Origin: Planctomycetaceae bacterium
GTDB lineage: Bacteria > Planctomycetota > Planctomycetia > Planctomycetales > Planctomycetaceae
DNA: 64,000 nt
Direction: 5' to 3'
Assembly: GCA_021732845.1 (NCBI GenBank)
Contig: JAKFUF010000012.1
Coordinates: 1-64,000, forward strand
A program made the translations under genes and the position numbers. Position 1 is the stretch's first letter. Each line of letters begins with the position of its first letter. Shown here in pieces: positions 35,100-44,632 of the stretch. Below the pieces are notes generated by a model. The model was not told the DNA's origin. It searched no databases and saw nothing but the letters and a program-made list of their open reading frames with translations.

Positions 35100-36407
35100 A
35101 TGGCCAATCGTAACACCATTGACCGGCGAAGTTTCCTGACGGTCGGTGCTTTGGCAGGTGCCGGCAGCCTGACGCTCGCCGACCTGCTTCGCTGCAAGCA
35201 GGCGCAGGCCGAGCAGAAGAACTATGCTGCGTTCGAAGGCACCGCCAAGTCGGTCATTCACATTTTCCTCCCTGGCGGGATGGCGCATCAGGAATCGTTC
35301 GACCCCAAGCCCTACGCCCCAATCGAATACCGCGGTGAAATGCGGCAGATCGCCACCAAGATTGATGGTGCGCAATTCGGTGAAACGCTGGTCCAAACCG
35401 CACAGATTGCTGACAAGCTCACGATCTGTCGCTCGATGACCCATGGCGAAGCTGCCCACGAGCGTGGCACGCACAACATGTTCACGGGCTATCGTCCGAG
35501 CCCGGCACTCACGTTCCCGAGCATCGGGTCGGTGGTGAGCCACGAGTACGGTCCGCGCAACAATCTGCCGCCGTATGTCTGCATCCCCAGTCAGCCCAAC
35601 GAATTCGCCGGCACGGGCTACCTGAGTTCCTCGTTCTCGCCGTTCAGCCTGGGTAGCGACCCCGCGCAGGGCGGCTTCAAGGTGCGTGACCTGTCTCTGC
35701 CGAACGGCATTGACGACTCGCGGTTCGCCACCCGCCGCAGCATGCTGGCCGCCGTCAACCAACACTTCGCCAAGAAGGAGAAGGCCGACGGACTGCAGGC
35801 AATGGACACGTTCTACGACCGGGCCTACAGCCTGATCAGTGCTCCGCAAGCCCGTGAAGCGTTCAACATCGAGGCCGAGCCCGCCGCCGTTCGCGATGAA
35901 TACGGTCGTGGGACAGCCGGTGCCCGCATGTTGCTGGCCCGCCGTCTGGTTGGTGCTGGCGTTCGCCTGGTCAATCTGACGTTCGGTGGCTGGGACATGC
36001 ACAACAACATTGTGCAGGGTTTCCGCGGGCAGATGCCAGAATTCGACAAGGCATTCGCCACGCTGATTCGTGACCTGGAGCGGACGGGTCTGCTCAAGGA
36101 AACGCTGGTCATGATCTCGTCCGAATTCGGACGGACGCCCAAGATCAACGCCCAGGCCGGCCGCGACCACTGGCCCAAGGTGTTCAGCGTGGTCTTGGCC
36201 GGTGGTGGCATCAAAGGCGGCCAGATCTATGGCTCCTCCAATTCCACCGCCTCCGAGCCCGAAGAAGACGCGCTCGACCCACAGGATCTGTTTACCACGG
36301 TCTACCACTGCCTCGGCATCGTGGCTGATAAGGAACTGATGGCTCCTGGCGACCGCCCGATCGAAATCATCGACGGTGGCAAGGTGCGCAAGGAACTGCT
36401 GGCCTAA
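35100..36407 (+). CDS. DUF1501 protein with twin-arginine leader
   Basis: A 435-residue protein beginning MANRNTIDRRSFLTVGALAGAGSLTLADLLR, a Tat signal (RRSFL). The body shows DUF1501 landmarks: SVIHIFLPGGMAHQESFDPKP, RSMTHGEAAHERGTHNMFTGYRPSP, NLTFGGWDMHNNI and MISSEFGRTPKIN...GRDHWPKVFSVVLAGGGIKGGQIYG. DUF1501 proteins are exported sulfatase/alkaline-phosphatase-superfamily relatives, abundant in planctomycetes and usually encoded with DUF1549/DUF1553 cytochrome-like proteins, as here. The biochemical role is unknown. A strong terminator follows the stop. Confidence 0.92.
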   Translation: MANRNTIDRRSFLTVGALAGAGSLTLADLLRCKQAQAEQKNYAAFEGTAKSVIHIFLPGGMAHQESFDPKPYAPIEYRGEMRQIATKIDGAQFGETLVQTAQIADKLTICRSMTHGEAAHERGTHNMFTGYRPSPALTFPSIGSVVSHEYGPRNNLPPYVCIPSQPNEFAGTGYLSSSFSPFSLGSDPAQGGFKVRDLSLPNGIDDSRFATRRSMLAAVNQHFAKKEKADGLQAMDTFYDRAYSLISAPQAREAFNIEAEPAAVRDEYGRGTAGARMLLARRLVGAGVRLVNLTFGGWDMHNNIVQGFRGQMPEFDKAFATLIRDLERTGLLKETLVMISSEFGRTPKINAQAGRDHWPKVFSVVLAGGGIKGGQIYGSSNSTASEPEEDALDPQDLFTTVYHCLGIVADKELMAPGDRPIEIIDGGKVRKELLA

Positions 36408-36416
36408 ATTTCGATC

Positions 36417-36455
36417 AGGAGAGGCCCGGCGCAGTTCGGGCCTCTCCTGCTTTTT
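36417..36455 (+). terminator. Rho-independent terminator
   Basis: A 12-bp perfect stem AGGAGAGGCCCG (36417-36428) pairs with 36437-36448 across an 8-base loop, followed by GCTTTTT. It ends the DUF1501 transcript, so the PPC gene downstream must have its own promoter. Confidence 0.9.
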
Positions 36456-36669
36456 ATCTGCCGCAAGGCGTCGTGGCATGGGCCGCGACTGGGTTTTCGG
36501 CCATTTCGACACGGATGTCGCTGTCGCCTGATTCTTCAGGAAGCATGTTGAGCGATCGCAGGACTGCTTGACGTCCGTGGTCTTCGAAGGTCAGAATCAA
36601 GCCCTCCCCCAATCGCGGTTGAACCGCGGCCCCGTTGAGACCATTGCCAGCCACCAGGCGCTGGGTCAA
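36454..36669 (-). CDS. Doubtful short ORF between DUF1501 and PPC genes
   Basis: A 71-codon frame with a TTG start and no Shine-Dalgarno site. The product (ending AHATTPCGR) has no recognised domain, but its stretch GLILTFEDHGRQAVLRSLNMLPEESGDSDIRVEM has ordinary protein-like composition. It occupies almost all of an otherwise empty 298-base gap. It may be a small gene, a remnant of a larger one, or chance; I lean towards remnant or chance. Confidence 0.25.
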   Translation of the reverse strand: MTQRLVAGNGLNGAAVQPRLGEGLILTFEDHGRQAVLRSLNMLPEESGDSDIRVEMAENPVAAHATTPCGR

Positions 36670-36705
36670 GTTTCAGCGGATGCTTAGTCATTACCGGGAT
36701 GCACC

Positions 36706-39243
36706 ATGCGTATGACTTTAGTCCCTGTTTCCTGCCGTACCGCAGTCGTGGCCATGTTGATGGTCATCGGTGTTCTTGCCTCTGGGGCGGTAGAGGCGGC
36801 TCAACCCAACTTGGGGGGGACCACGCCGCGCGGTGCCCAGCGCGGGACGGAAGTCGAAGTCACCCTGTCCGGGGCACGCCTCGAAGACGCTGAAGAAATC
36901 CTGTTCTACGAACCGGGCATCGAAGTCACAAAGCTGGAAGTTGTGAATCAAGGGGCGGTCAAGGCGACATTCAAAATCGCCCCTGATGCCAAACTCGGCA
37001 ACCATCGCCTGCGCCTGCGAACGGAAACGGGAATCAGCGAGCTGCGCCCCTTTTCGATCGGCGTGCTGCCGGAAGTGGTGGAGAAAGAGCCCAACAGCGA
37101 CTTCGTGGCTCCCCAGCCAATCGCCATGAATTCCGTGGTGAACGGCACTGCCGACAACGAAGATGTTGACTACTACGTGGTCGAGGCGAAGAAAGGTGAC
37201 CGGATTACCGCGGAAGTCGAAGGCATTCGCCTCGGAATCACGCTGTTTGACGTGTATGTCGCGATCATGAATGAGGCCCGCTTCGAGCTGGCGGCCAGTG
37301 ATGATTCGGCACTCGTTTACCAGGATGGCATTGCTTCGATTGTTGCGCCGGAAGATGGCAAGTACATCATCCAGGTTCGAGAGAGTTCCTATGCGGGGAA
37401 TGGCTCGTGCCTGTACCGCGTTCACGTTGGCAATTTTCCCCGTCCAATGGCGACCGTTCCGGCCGGTGGAAAGCTGGGTGAAGCGACGGCTGTGAAGTAT
37501 CTCGGTGATGTGCTGGGTGATCCGGTCGAGACGGTCACGCTTCCAACCCTGATGGAGCCCAACTTCAGCCTGTTCGCCAAGGACCAGTTCGGCATTGCCC
37601 CCTCAGGCAACGTGTTTCGCTTGTCAGGTTTCGGCAATGTGATTGAACAGGAGCCGAACGAGACTCCCGATACGGCGACAAAGTTCACCGCCCCGCTGGC
37701 ATGCAACGGAGTCATTGGCACTCCGGGCGATGTTGACGAATTCCGCTTTCCCGCCAAGAAGGGGGAAACCTACGACATTCGCGTCTTTGCCCGCTCGCTG
37801 CGGTCTCCCCTGGATTCGGTGCTGACGATTCTGAACAGTGGTGGTGGTGGACTCTCTGGCAACGATGACAGCGGTGGACCCGACAGCTACATCCGCTTTG
37901 GAGTTCCCGCAGACGGAGATTATGTCCTGCAAATTCGTGACCATCTCGGCAATGGTGGCCCGTTCTACGCCTACCGCATCGAAGTGGCTCCGGTGAAACC
38001 GGCCCTGACGCTGACTGTGAATGAGTTTGTCCAGTATGTGCCGCCGGTTGTGGCGGTTCCACGCGGTTCCCGTGTCGGTATTGTCCTCTCCGCCCAGCGC
38101 TTTGACTTCGGCGGCCCACTGGCCATTCGTGGCGAGAACCTGCCCGCTGGCGTGACCATGGATTCGCCGGGCATGGCGGCCAACATGACAGTCGTGCCGG
38201 TCATTTTTCAGGCTCCCACGGAAACCGAACTGAGCGGCAAACTGTCAGGGATCATTGGCTCACTCAACGATCCGATGCGGCCGGATCTGAAGATCGAAGG
38301 CTCCGTGAGCCAGCCGATCGTCTTGGTCCGCGGCCAGAACCAGATTCCGTTCCGCACAGAACCAACGACCGCCATCCCGGTGGCCGTGACGGACGAATCC
38401 TTCTACGACCTCCAAATCGTCGAGCCCAAGGTACCCTTGGTGCGCGGCGGACAGATGGAGTTGAAAGTCGTCGCCACCCGCAAGGATGGCTTCAAGGGTC
38501 CCATCAAGATCGACATGCTGTGGCTCCCGCCCGGCGTTTCAGCCAGTGGATCAATCTCCATTCCTGAAGGCCAGAACGAGGCGGTCATTCCGATGAACGC
38601 AGCCGGCAATGCCCCGTTGGAGACCTGGAAGATCGCCGTGCGTGGCCAGGCGTCGATGAACGCCGATGGACGGCCAATGGGCCGTCGCCGTCGCCGTGGC
38701 CCAGTCGATGCCATTGAGGTGTGCACACCATTCGCCAACCTGCGTGTGGCGGACATGTATCTGACGCTCGCCTTCGACGCCGCTGCGGTCGAGCAGGGCA
38801 AAGAGACCGAAATGGTTGTCCATATGACCAAGCAGTTCGACTTCCCTGGCACGGCCAAAATCGAAGTCTTCGGCTTCCCGAACAAGGTGGTTTCGCCAGC
38901 ACAGGAGATCACCAAGGACACCAAAGACATCGTCTTCAAGATCACGACCGACATGACCAGTCCGGCGGGAAATCACAACAACCTGTTTTGCCGGGTGATT
39001 GTGACGGAAAATGAAGAGCCGGTGGTTCACAACATTGGCACTGGTCGCCTGCGAATCGACGTGCCGCTGCCTCCCAAGAAAGACGCCCCGCCGCCTCCAC
39101 CGATGCCAGCCGCCGCACCAGCCGCTCCTGCAGCCCCCACCGCCGAACCGCCCAAGCGGCTGACCCGCCTGGAACAACTGCGCCTCGAACAGGCAGAGAA
39201 GGAAAAGGCACGGAAGGCAGCGGAAGCGGCACCGAAGCCGTAG
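36706..39243 (+). CDS. Secreted protein with pre-peptidase C-terminal (PPC) type domains
   Basis: 845 residues. It has a signal peptide (ending SGAVEAAQP), an Ig-like N-terminal domain (TTPRGAQRGTEVEVTLSG), and two PPC-like beta-sandwich domains marked by EPNSDF...NGTADNEDVDYYVVEAKKGDRITAEVEG and QEPNETPDTATKF...GDVDEFRFPAKKGETYDIRVFA. Further beta-domains follow, then a Pro/Ala- and Lys/Glu-rich tail (RLEQLRLEQAEKEKARKA). It is an exported adhesion or carbohydrate-binding protein encoded in the usual planctomycete DUF1501/DUF1549 neighbourhood. Confidence 0.85.
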   Translation: MRMTLVPVSCRTAVVAMLMVIGVLASGAVEAAQPNLGGTTPRGAQRGTEVEVTLSGARLEDAEEILFYEPGIEVTKLEVVNQGAVKATFKIAPDAKLGNHRLRLRTETGISELRPFSIGVLPEVVEKEPNSDFVAPQPIAMNSVVNGTADNEDVDYYVVEAKKGDRITAEVEGIRLGITLFDVYVAIMNEARFELAASDDSALVYQDGIASIVAPEDGKYIIQVRESSYAGNGSCLYRVHVGNFPRPMATVPAGGKLGEATAVKYLGDVLGDPVETVTLPTLMEPNFSLFAKDQFGIAPSGNVFRLSGFGNVIEQEPNETPDTATKFTAPLACNGVIGTPGDVDEFRFPAKKGETYDIRVFARSLRSPLDSVLTILNSGGGGLSGNDDSGGPDSYIRFGVPADGDYVLQIRDHLGNGGPFYAYRIEVAPVKPALTLTVNEFVQYVPPVVAVPRGSRVGIVLSAQRFDFGGPLAIRGENLPAGVTMDSPGMAANMTVVPVIFQAPTETELSGKLSGIIGSLNDPMRPDLKIEGSVSQPIVLVRGQNQIPFRTEPTTAIPVAVTDESFYDLQIVEPKVPLVRGGQMELKVVATRKDGFKGPIKIDMLWLPPGVSASGSISIPEGQNEAVIPMNAAGNAPLETWKIAVRGQASMNADGRPMGRRRRRGPVDAIEVCTPFANLRVADMYLTLAFDAAAVEQGKETEMVVHMTKQFDFPGTAKIEVFGFPNKVVSPAQEITKDTKDIVFKITTDMTSPAGNHNNLFCRVIVTENEEPVVHNIGTGRLRIDVPLPPKKDAPPPPPMPAAAPAAPAAPTAEPPKRLTRLEQLRLEQAEKEKARKAAEAAPKP

Positions 39244-39446
39244 GGGATTTTCGATTTTCGAAGACGGATTTTCGATCGGAATTGTCCGGTCGAGTTTCGG
39301 GATGCCGATTCAGCACTCTCAATGACGCTTTGAACAGCGAAACAATGCCCAAAGTGTTCGTCCGAGTCGCCCTGAAGGTTTTGCGCGAAAACATTGGTCA
39401 TTGACTCATTGGACATTGAGTCATTCCCTCACTCTAAGGATTCGTC

Positions 39447-41942
39447 ATGGCCCGCCTTCGCGTGCTGTTTGCCCTGTTGATCGCTGGCGTCGCCGGAGTC
39501 GTTCACGCTGAGGACGCGGCACCTGCAGCGGCTGTCACCGCAACGGTGCCAGCCGCGATTCCCCCCCAAGGACCGGCACCGACAACGGGTGTCGATTCGT
39601 TGCGGGTCTACCCAGAAGCGGTGAATCTGCTGACCAGCAAAGACCGTCAGTTGGTGGTGGTCCAGGCGGTCTATACAAACGGCCTGACTCGGGATGTGAC
39701 CGGCGAGTCCACATGGACCTTCGCCAACCCGGCCCTTGTGCGACGCGATGCGAATACCTTGTGGGCGGCCGCTGATGGTGCCACCGAGTTGAAGGTGGAG
39801 TTTGGCGGAAAAATGCTGACACTGCCGGTCAAAGTGGAGCAAGCCACGGCTCCGCGCCCGATCAGCTTCAAGTTGGACGTGATGCCGATCTTCATGAAGG
39901 CTGGCTGTAACACCGGCAGTTGCCATGGGGCTGCCCGCGGCAAGGATGGCTTCCGGCTCTCGCTGTTTGGCTACGATCCCGATGGTGACCACTTCCGCCT
40001 GACCCGTGAGATCCCCGGTCGTCGTCTCGATCTGGCCGTGCCGGCGAAGAGCCTCGCGATTGAGAAATCCACGGGTGCCGTGCCGCACACGGGCGGCAAG
40101 CGGTTCACCCCAGAGTCCGAAATGTTCAAGGATTTCACGGGCTGGATCGCGGACAACTGTCCGCTCGATGCCGCGACTGTCCCGACCTGCACCAGTTTGG
40201 AGATTTATCCCAAGCAGGCGGTGCTGGATGGCGAAGGTGCGACACAGCAGGTCACCGTTCTGGCCAAGTACAGTGACGGAACCGACCGCGACGTGACCTC
40301 GCTGGCCCTGTTCATGTCGAACAATGACAACTCGGCGGCGATTGTCGACAGCGGCCTGGTGACCGCAGGCAAACGCGGCGAGGCGTTCATCATGGCCCGC
40401 TTCTCCACGCACACGGTCGGGTCACAGTACATCGTGCTGCCGAAAGACCTGCAGTTCACCTTCCCGCAAGAAGCCCCAGTCAACTACGTCGATGAACTGG
40501 TCAACGAAAAATTGAAGAAACTGCGGATCGCGCCTTCGGGCATCTGCAGCGACGAGGTTTTTCTGCGGCGAATCTATCTCGACCTGACCGGCCTGATGCC
40601 AACGTACGACGAATACACGCGTTTCATGACGAGTGCCGACCCCGAAAAGCGGAACCAGTTGATCGATGAATTGCTGAACCGCAAAGAATTCACCGAGTTG
40701 TGGGTGGGATACTGGGCTGAGTGGCTGATGGTTCGGTCGAACAACCAGATCAGCTACAAATCGATGCTGTTGTATTACAACTGGCTGTCGGAGCAGATTG
40801 GCAAGAACGTTCCACTCGACAAGATGGTGCAAAACCTGCTGTCCGCGAGCGGCGGGACCTTTAAGGTTCCGCAGACAAACTACTACCAGAACGAAACCGA
40901 CACTTTGAAGGTGGCCGAAAACGTGGCCCAGGTGTTCATGGGGATGCGAATTCAGTGCGCCCAGTGCCACAACCATCCCTTCGACCGCTGGACCCAGGAT
41001 GACTATTACAGCTTCGCCGCGTTCTTCTCGCAGATCGGCCGCAAGGGGGCCGAAGACTACCGCGAAACCATCATCTTCAACAGCGGCGGCGGTGAGGTGG
41101 CGCATCCTGTTGGCGGCCGCGTGATGAAGCCCAAATTTCTCGGCGGGGCCTATCCGGAACTGCCCGGCAAAGACCGGCGACAACTGATGGTCCAATGGAT
41201 GGCCTCTCCAGAGAACCCCTACTTCGCATCCAACTTTGCCAACCGTGTGTGGGCGCATTTCTTCGGCAATGGGATCATCGATCCGGTGGACGATGTTCGC
41301 ATCAGCAACCCCGCCTCCAATCCAGAATTGCTCGCCGAACTGGCGAAGCGGTTCACGGCGACCAACTACGACTTCAAGCAGCTCGTCCGGGACATCTGCC
41401 GCTCCCACACATACCAGCGGTCGACCGAACGGAACGAGACCAATGCCACCGACGAGCTGAACTTTGCCCACGCCAACCTGCGGCGAATCAAGGCGGAATC
41501 GCTGCTGGACTGCATCTCCGAGGTCACCAACACCCGCGACAAATTCCAGGGGCTTCCCCTGGGAGCCCGGGCCGTCCAGATTGCCGACGGGAGGACCAGC
41601 ACATACTTCCTGACCACCTTCGGCCGCGCCACCCGCGACACGGTCTGCTCCTGCGAAGTCAAGATGGAGCCCACGCTCTCCCAGGCGCTGCACCTGCTGA
41701 ATGGTGAAACGTCCAATGACAAGATCCGCGGGGGCCGGGTGGTCGACGTGCTGCTGGAGCAGAAGGTGGAACCGCTGCAGATTGTCGAGCGGTTGTACAT
41801 CGCCTGCTTCGCCCGCAAGCCGACCCCGGAAGAGCTGGAGGTCTTCAAGCCCCTGCTTGCCGATCCGGCAAACGCCAAGGTGGTACTGGAAGACCTCTTC
41901 TGGTCGCTGCTCAACAGCCGGGAATTCTTGTTCAACCATTAA
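39447..41942 (+). CDS. DUF1549/DUF1553 protein with bacterial Ig-like domains
   Basis: 831 residues with a signal peptide (MARLRVLFALLIAGVAGVVHA). Two BIG_2-like Ig domains (RVYPEAVNLLTSKDRQLVVVQAVYTNGLTRDVT and EIYPKQAVLDGEGATQQVTVLAKYSDGTDRDVT) flank a cysteine site CNTGSCHGAARGKDGF. DUF1549 (VDELVNEKLKKLRIAPSGICSDEVFLRRIYLDLTGLMPT) follows, then CAQCHNHPFDRWTQDDYY and DUF1553 (PYFASNFANRVWAHFFGNGIIDPVDD). The cysteine/histidine motifs suggest c-type haem or metal binding on the cell surface. AAGGATTC precedes the ATG. It lies in the same gene order as in other planctomycetes. Confidence 0.92.
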   Translation: MARLRVLFALLIAGVAGVVHAEDAAPAAAVTATVPAAIPPQGPAPTTGVDSLRVYPEAVNLLTSKDRQLVVVQAVYTNGLTRDVTGESTWTFANPALVRRDANTLWAAADGATELKVEFGGKMLTLPVKVEQATAPRPISFKLDVMPIFMKAGCNTGSCHGAARGKDGFRLSLFGYDPDGDHFRLTREIPGRRLDLAVPAKSLAIEKSTGAVPHTGGKRFTPESEMFKDFTGWIADNCPLDAATVPTCTSLEIYPKQAVLDGEGATQQVTVLAKYSDGTDRDVTSLALFMSNNDNSAAIVDSGLVTAGKRGEAFIMARFSTHTVGSQYIVLPKDLQFTFPQEAPVNYVDELVNEKLKKLRIAPSGICSDEVFLRRIYLDLTGLMPTYDEYTRFMTSADPEKRNQLIDELLNRKEFTELWVGYWAEWLMVRSNNQISYKSMLLYYNWLSEQIGKNVPLDKMVQNLLSASGGTFKVPQTNYYQNETDTLKVAENVAQVFMGMRIQCAQCHNHPFDRWTQDDYYSFAAFFSQIGRKGAEDYRETIIFNSGGGEVAHPVGGRVMKPKFLGGAYPELPGKDRRQLMVQWMASPENPYFASNFANRVWAHFFGNGIIDPVDDVRISNPASNPELLAELAKRFTATNYDFKQLVRDICRSHTYQRSTERNETNATDELNFAHANLRRIKAESLLDCISEVTNTRDKFQGLPLGARAVQIADGRTSTYFLTTFGRATRDTVCSCEVKMEPTLSQALHLLNGETSNDKIRGGRVVDVLLEQKVEPLQIVERLYIACFARKPTPEELEVFKPLLADPANAKVVLEDLFWSLLNSREFLFNH

Positions 41943-41953
41943 GACGCCTGCGG

Positions 41954-41992
41954 CAATGACCCAATGACCAAGCACCAATGACCAATTGGTGC
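41954..41992. repeat. CAATGACC short repeats with a small palindrome
   Basis: Three copies of CAATGACC start at 41954, 41962 and 41976. GCACCAAT (41972-41979) is inverted as ATTGGTGC (41985-41992). A related arrangement, TGACTCA at 39402 and TGAGTCA at 39417, precedes the DUF1549 gene, so both ends of that gene carry such words. Possibly regulatory or a decayed repeat. Confidence 0.5.
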
Positions 41993-42039
41993 ATTACGAC
42001 CATCTTCTGAAGATTTTGCACCCTGACGGTGTCTCAGAT

Positions 42040-44094
42040 ATGCGCTGTACACAATTTCTGCTCTGCATCAGTGTGGCAGTGGCTCTCTCCAACGTGGCCC
42101 ATGCCGCCGATGAGAAGGTCAATTTCGATGATCATGTCCTGCCCATCCTGCGCGCCAAATGTGGCACATGCCACAGCGCGGGCGAAGCCAAGGGCGGACT
42201 TGTGCTGGAGAGCTTCACTGCGGCCATGGCCGGCGGCGCGTCTGGTGCGGTCATCGAACCGGGTGAATTGGAAGACAGCCGCCTGTGGCTCCTGGTGACC
42301 CACAAGGAACAGCCGCAGATGCCTCCCAAGGAGAAGCTGCCGGATGAAACGCTGGCGGTGATCAAGAAATGGATCGATGGCGGAGCGCTGGAAAACAAGA
42401 CCAGCGTTCCCAAGGCGAAAAAGCCCAGAGCCAACATGGCGATTCAAGAGGTCACCGGCGACAAGCCGGAGGGACCTCCCGCCATGCCTGAAGGGATCTG
42501 GGCCGATCCACTCGTGTTGTCTGCGCGTGGCAACGCCGTGACCGCGCTGGCCACAAGCCCATGGGCTCCGCTCGCCGCCGTGGCGGGTCACCAGCAGGTG
42601 CTGCTGTACGACCTGCAGGATTTCACTCTCGCCGGTGTCCTGCCATTCCCGGAAGGCACTGTGAATGTCCTCCGCTTTAGCCGTAACGGCTCGTTGTTGA
42701 TGGCCGCAGGTGGACGCGGCGGACAGTCGGGTAAGGCGATCGTGTTCGATGTGAAGACCGGCAAACGCGTCGCCGAAGTCGGTGCCGAATTCGACGCCGT
42801 GCTGGCGGCGGACATCAGCCCCAACCACCGGTTCATCGCCCTGGGCGGACCCAAGAAGCTGGTTCGTGTTTACTCCACACAGGATGGCGAACTTCAATTC
42901 GAATTGAAGAAACATACGGATTGGATCACCTCGATCGAATTCAGCCCGGATGGCGTGCTGCTCGCCACCGGCGACCGCAGCAACGGCTTGTTTGTCTGGG
43001 AAGCCGATACAGGGCGCGAGTTCTACAACCTGACCGGACATACCGGCACGATCACCGGTGTGAGCTGGCGGGCCGATGGAAACTTGCTGGCGAGCATCAG
43101 CGAAGACACCACCGCCAAGCAGTGGGAAATGACCAACGGCTCGCAGGTCAAGAACTGGGGAACACATGGCGGCGGCGGAGCATCCATTCAATTCCTGCGT
43201 GATGGCCGGATGGTGACCACCGGTCGTGACCAGGTGACCAAGCTGTGGGACCAAAACGCCGCTCAACAGCGGGCGTTCCCCGCCTTCGGCGACCTGGGTT
43301 TGAAAGTCGCCTACAACGAGCCAACTGGACTGGTGTTGGGCGGTGATTGGGCCGGTCGGGTGCGCGTGTGGAATGCTGCGGACGGTGTCGAACGCTCGCT
43401 GTTGGTCACCAACCCGGCAGCACTGGCTGTTCGCCTGGAAGAAGCCACCAAGGCCCAGGCCGCTGCCGATGCCGTTGCGGCTCAGGCCGCCGCTCAAGTC
43501 GCGGCCCAGGAGAAGGCGCTTGCCGACAAGAAGACCGCCGCCGTGACAGCGGCCAAAGCCTATACCGATGGCGACGCGGCCGCCAAAGCGGCCGAGGCCG
43601 CCAAGGTGGAAGCGGACAAGGCCGTCGTTGCTAAAACCGAAGCAATGAAAGCAGCCGACGCCGCGCTCGTGGCTGCCAATGCCGCCCTCGACAAAGCCAA
43701 GGCCGACAAGGAAGCTGCGGAGAAAGCTGAAGACAAGAAGGACGTGCCGGCAGCCACGGAAGCGTTCGTGAATGCCGAGAAGGCGGCCGTCGCCGCCAAG
43801 GCCGCAGCAGAAAAAGCCACGGCTGACAAGGCCGCCGCCGACAAGGCGGCTGTCGATGCCGCCGCCAAAGCCAAGGCCACGCTCGATCAGGCTGCGGCTC
43901 TAAAAGTGGCTTCGGACAAAGCCACCGCGGAAGCGGTTCCGACACCGGAAATCCAGAAGGCCCTGGCCGATGCGATGGCCGCAGCCAAAGCAGCAGCCGA
44001 TGTCGCAGCTGCCAAGAAGGCTCTGGTCGCCAAATTGACACTCCAGAAGGCGATTCCGGCTCCGCAACTTCCGCAACAGGTTGCCACCCCCTGA
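42040..44094 (+). CDS. Planctomycete cytochrome c fused to WD40 repeats and an Ala/Lys-rich helical tail
   Basis: A 684-residue exported protein (signal MRCTQFLLCISVAVALSNVAHA). The N-terminal PSCyt1-type domain contains CGTCHSAGEAKGGL and the distal PQMPPKEKLPDE. About six WD40-like repeats follow (residues about 150-460; for example HTDWITSIEFSPDGVLLATGDRSNGLFVWEADTGREF). The last 220 residues are almost pure Ala/Lys/Asp/Glu and predicted helical, resembling a rod or coiled coil. It probably forms a surface-exposed redox or scaffold protein with the DUF1549/1553 protein. An upstream GTG extension is rejected because the signal peptide starts at 42040. Confidence 0.88.
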   Translation: MRCTQFLLCISVAVALSNVAHAADEKVNFDDHVLPILRAKCGTCHSAGEAKGGLVLESFTAAMAGGASGAVIEPGELEDSRLWLLVTHKEQPQMPPKEKLPDETLAVIKKWIDGGALENKTSVPKAKKPRANMAIQEVTGDKPEGPPAMPEGIWADPLVLSARGNAVTALATSPWAPLAAVAGHQQVLLYDLQDFTLAGVLPFPEGTVNVLRFSRNGSLLMAAGGRGGQSGKAIVFDVKTGKRVAEVGAEFDAVLAADISPNHRFIALGGPKKLVRVYSTQDGELQFELKKHTDWITSIEFSPDGVLLATGDRSNGLFVWEADTGREFYNLTGHTGTITGVSWRADGNLLASISEDTTAKQWEMTNGSQVKNWGTHGGGGASIQFLRDGRMVTTGRDQVTKLWDQNAAQQRAFPAFGDLGLKVAYNEPTGLVLGGDWAGRVRVWNAADGVERSLLVTNPAALAVRLEEATKAQAAADAVAAQAAAQVAAQEKALADKKTAAVTAAKAYTDGDAAAKAAEAAKVEADKAVVAKTEAMKAADAALVAANAALDKAKADKEAAEKAEDKKDVPAATEAFVNAEKAAVAAKAAAEKATADKAAADKAAVDAAAKAKATLDQAAALKVASDKATAEAVPTPEIQKALADAMAAAKAAADVAAAKKALVAKLTLQKAIPAPQLPQQVATP

Positions 44095-44168
44095 GCTGAC
44101 GACCCTGTGAATCTCGACGGCCATCGATTCAAATCGCAATGGCCTGACATCAACCTGCGAGGTGCCCG

Positions 44169-44621
44169 GTGGCGAAAAAAGCAGCCAAGCCACGGGTGCC
44201 GCGGCATGTCGTGGTCGATTCGCTCAGTCTCCAAAACAAGGACGGTGAAATTGTCGCCGTACTCCGCACGAACGAAGCCACGGGGCTGGCCGAGTTCGTC
44301 ATGCTCGATGGCGGCGTGCCGCGGATCTTTATCGGCTTCGACGAGCAGGGTGCCGCTCGCATCGAAGTCATGTGTGCCGAAGGCTGCCATCGCGCAGAAA
44401 TGTCGGCCTCCGAAACGGACGGAGCGCGTTTCACCGTCAACACCGACGTGGCCGATCGGCAGGTCTGCGTCGAAATGTGCGACACCGGCCTCGTGAAGAC
44501 GAGTACGATTCCGGCTGTCGGCGGTACGTCCACCACAACAGTGGAGCGTTCGGTGCTGGTGGATGCGGGACCTCATTGCCGGCAGATGGATCATCCGCTT
44601 CCGAACTCGGGCGAACACTAA
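44169..44621 (+). CDS. Small beta-rich protein, paralogue of the next gene
   Basis: 150 residues with no signal peptide. It opens with a basic segment (MAKKAAKPRVPRHVVVDSLSLQNKDGEIVAVLRTN) and continues as short alternating strands. GAGGTG precedes the GTG start. The opening motif (Lys/Ala-rich, then R/xxLVVxSLxxR) is shared with the gene that follows, so the two form a diverged pair. The function is unknown; a beta-helix or tail-fibre-like fold is possible from the strand pattern but not demonstrated. Confidence 0.7.
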   Translation: MAKKAAKPRVPRHVVVDSLSLQNKDGEIVAVLRTNEATGLAEFVMLDGGVPRIFIGFDEQGAARIEVMCAEGCHRAEMSASETDGARFTVNTDVADRQVCVEMCDTGLVKTSTIPAVGGTSTTTVERSVLVDAGPHCRQMDHPLPNSGEH

Positions 44622-44632
44622 CGGGAGCCACT

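Noticed and set aside
34824-36512. Minus-strand frame of 562 codons across the DUF1501 gene
   Set aside because: It overlaps a Tat-exported protein with conserved motifs and runs through a terminator hairpin, so it is a shadow.
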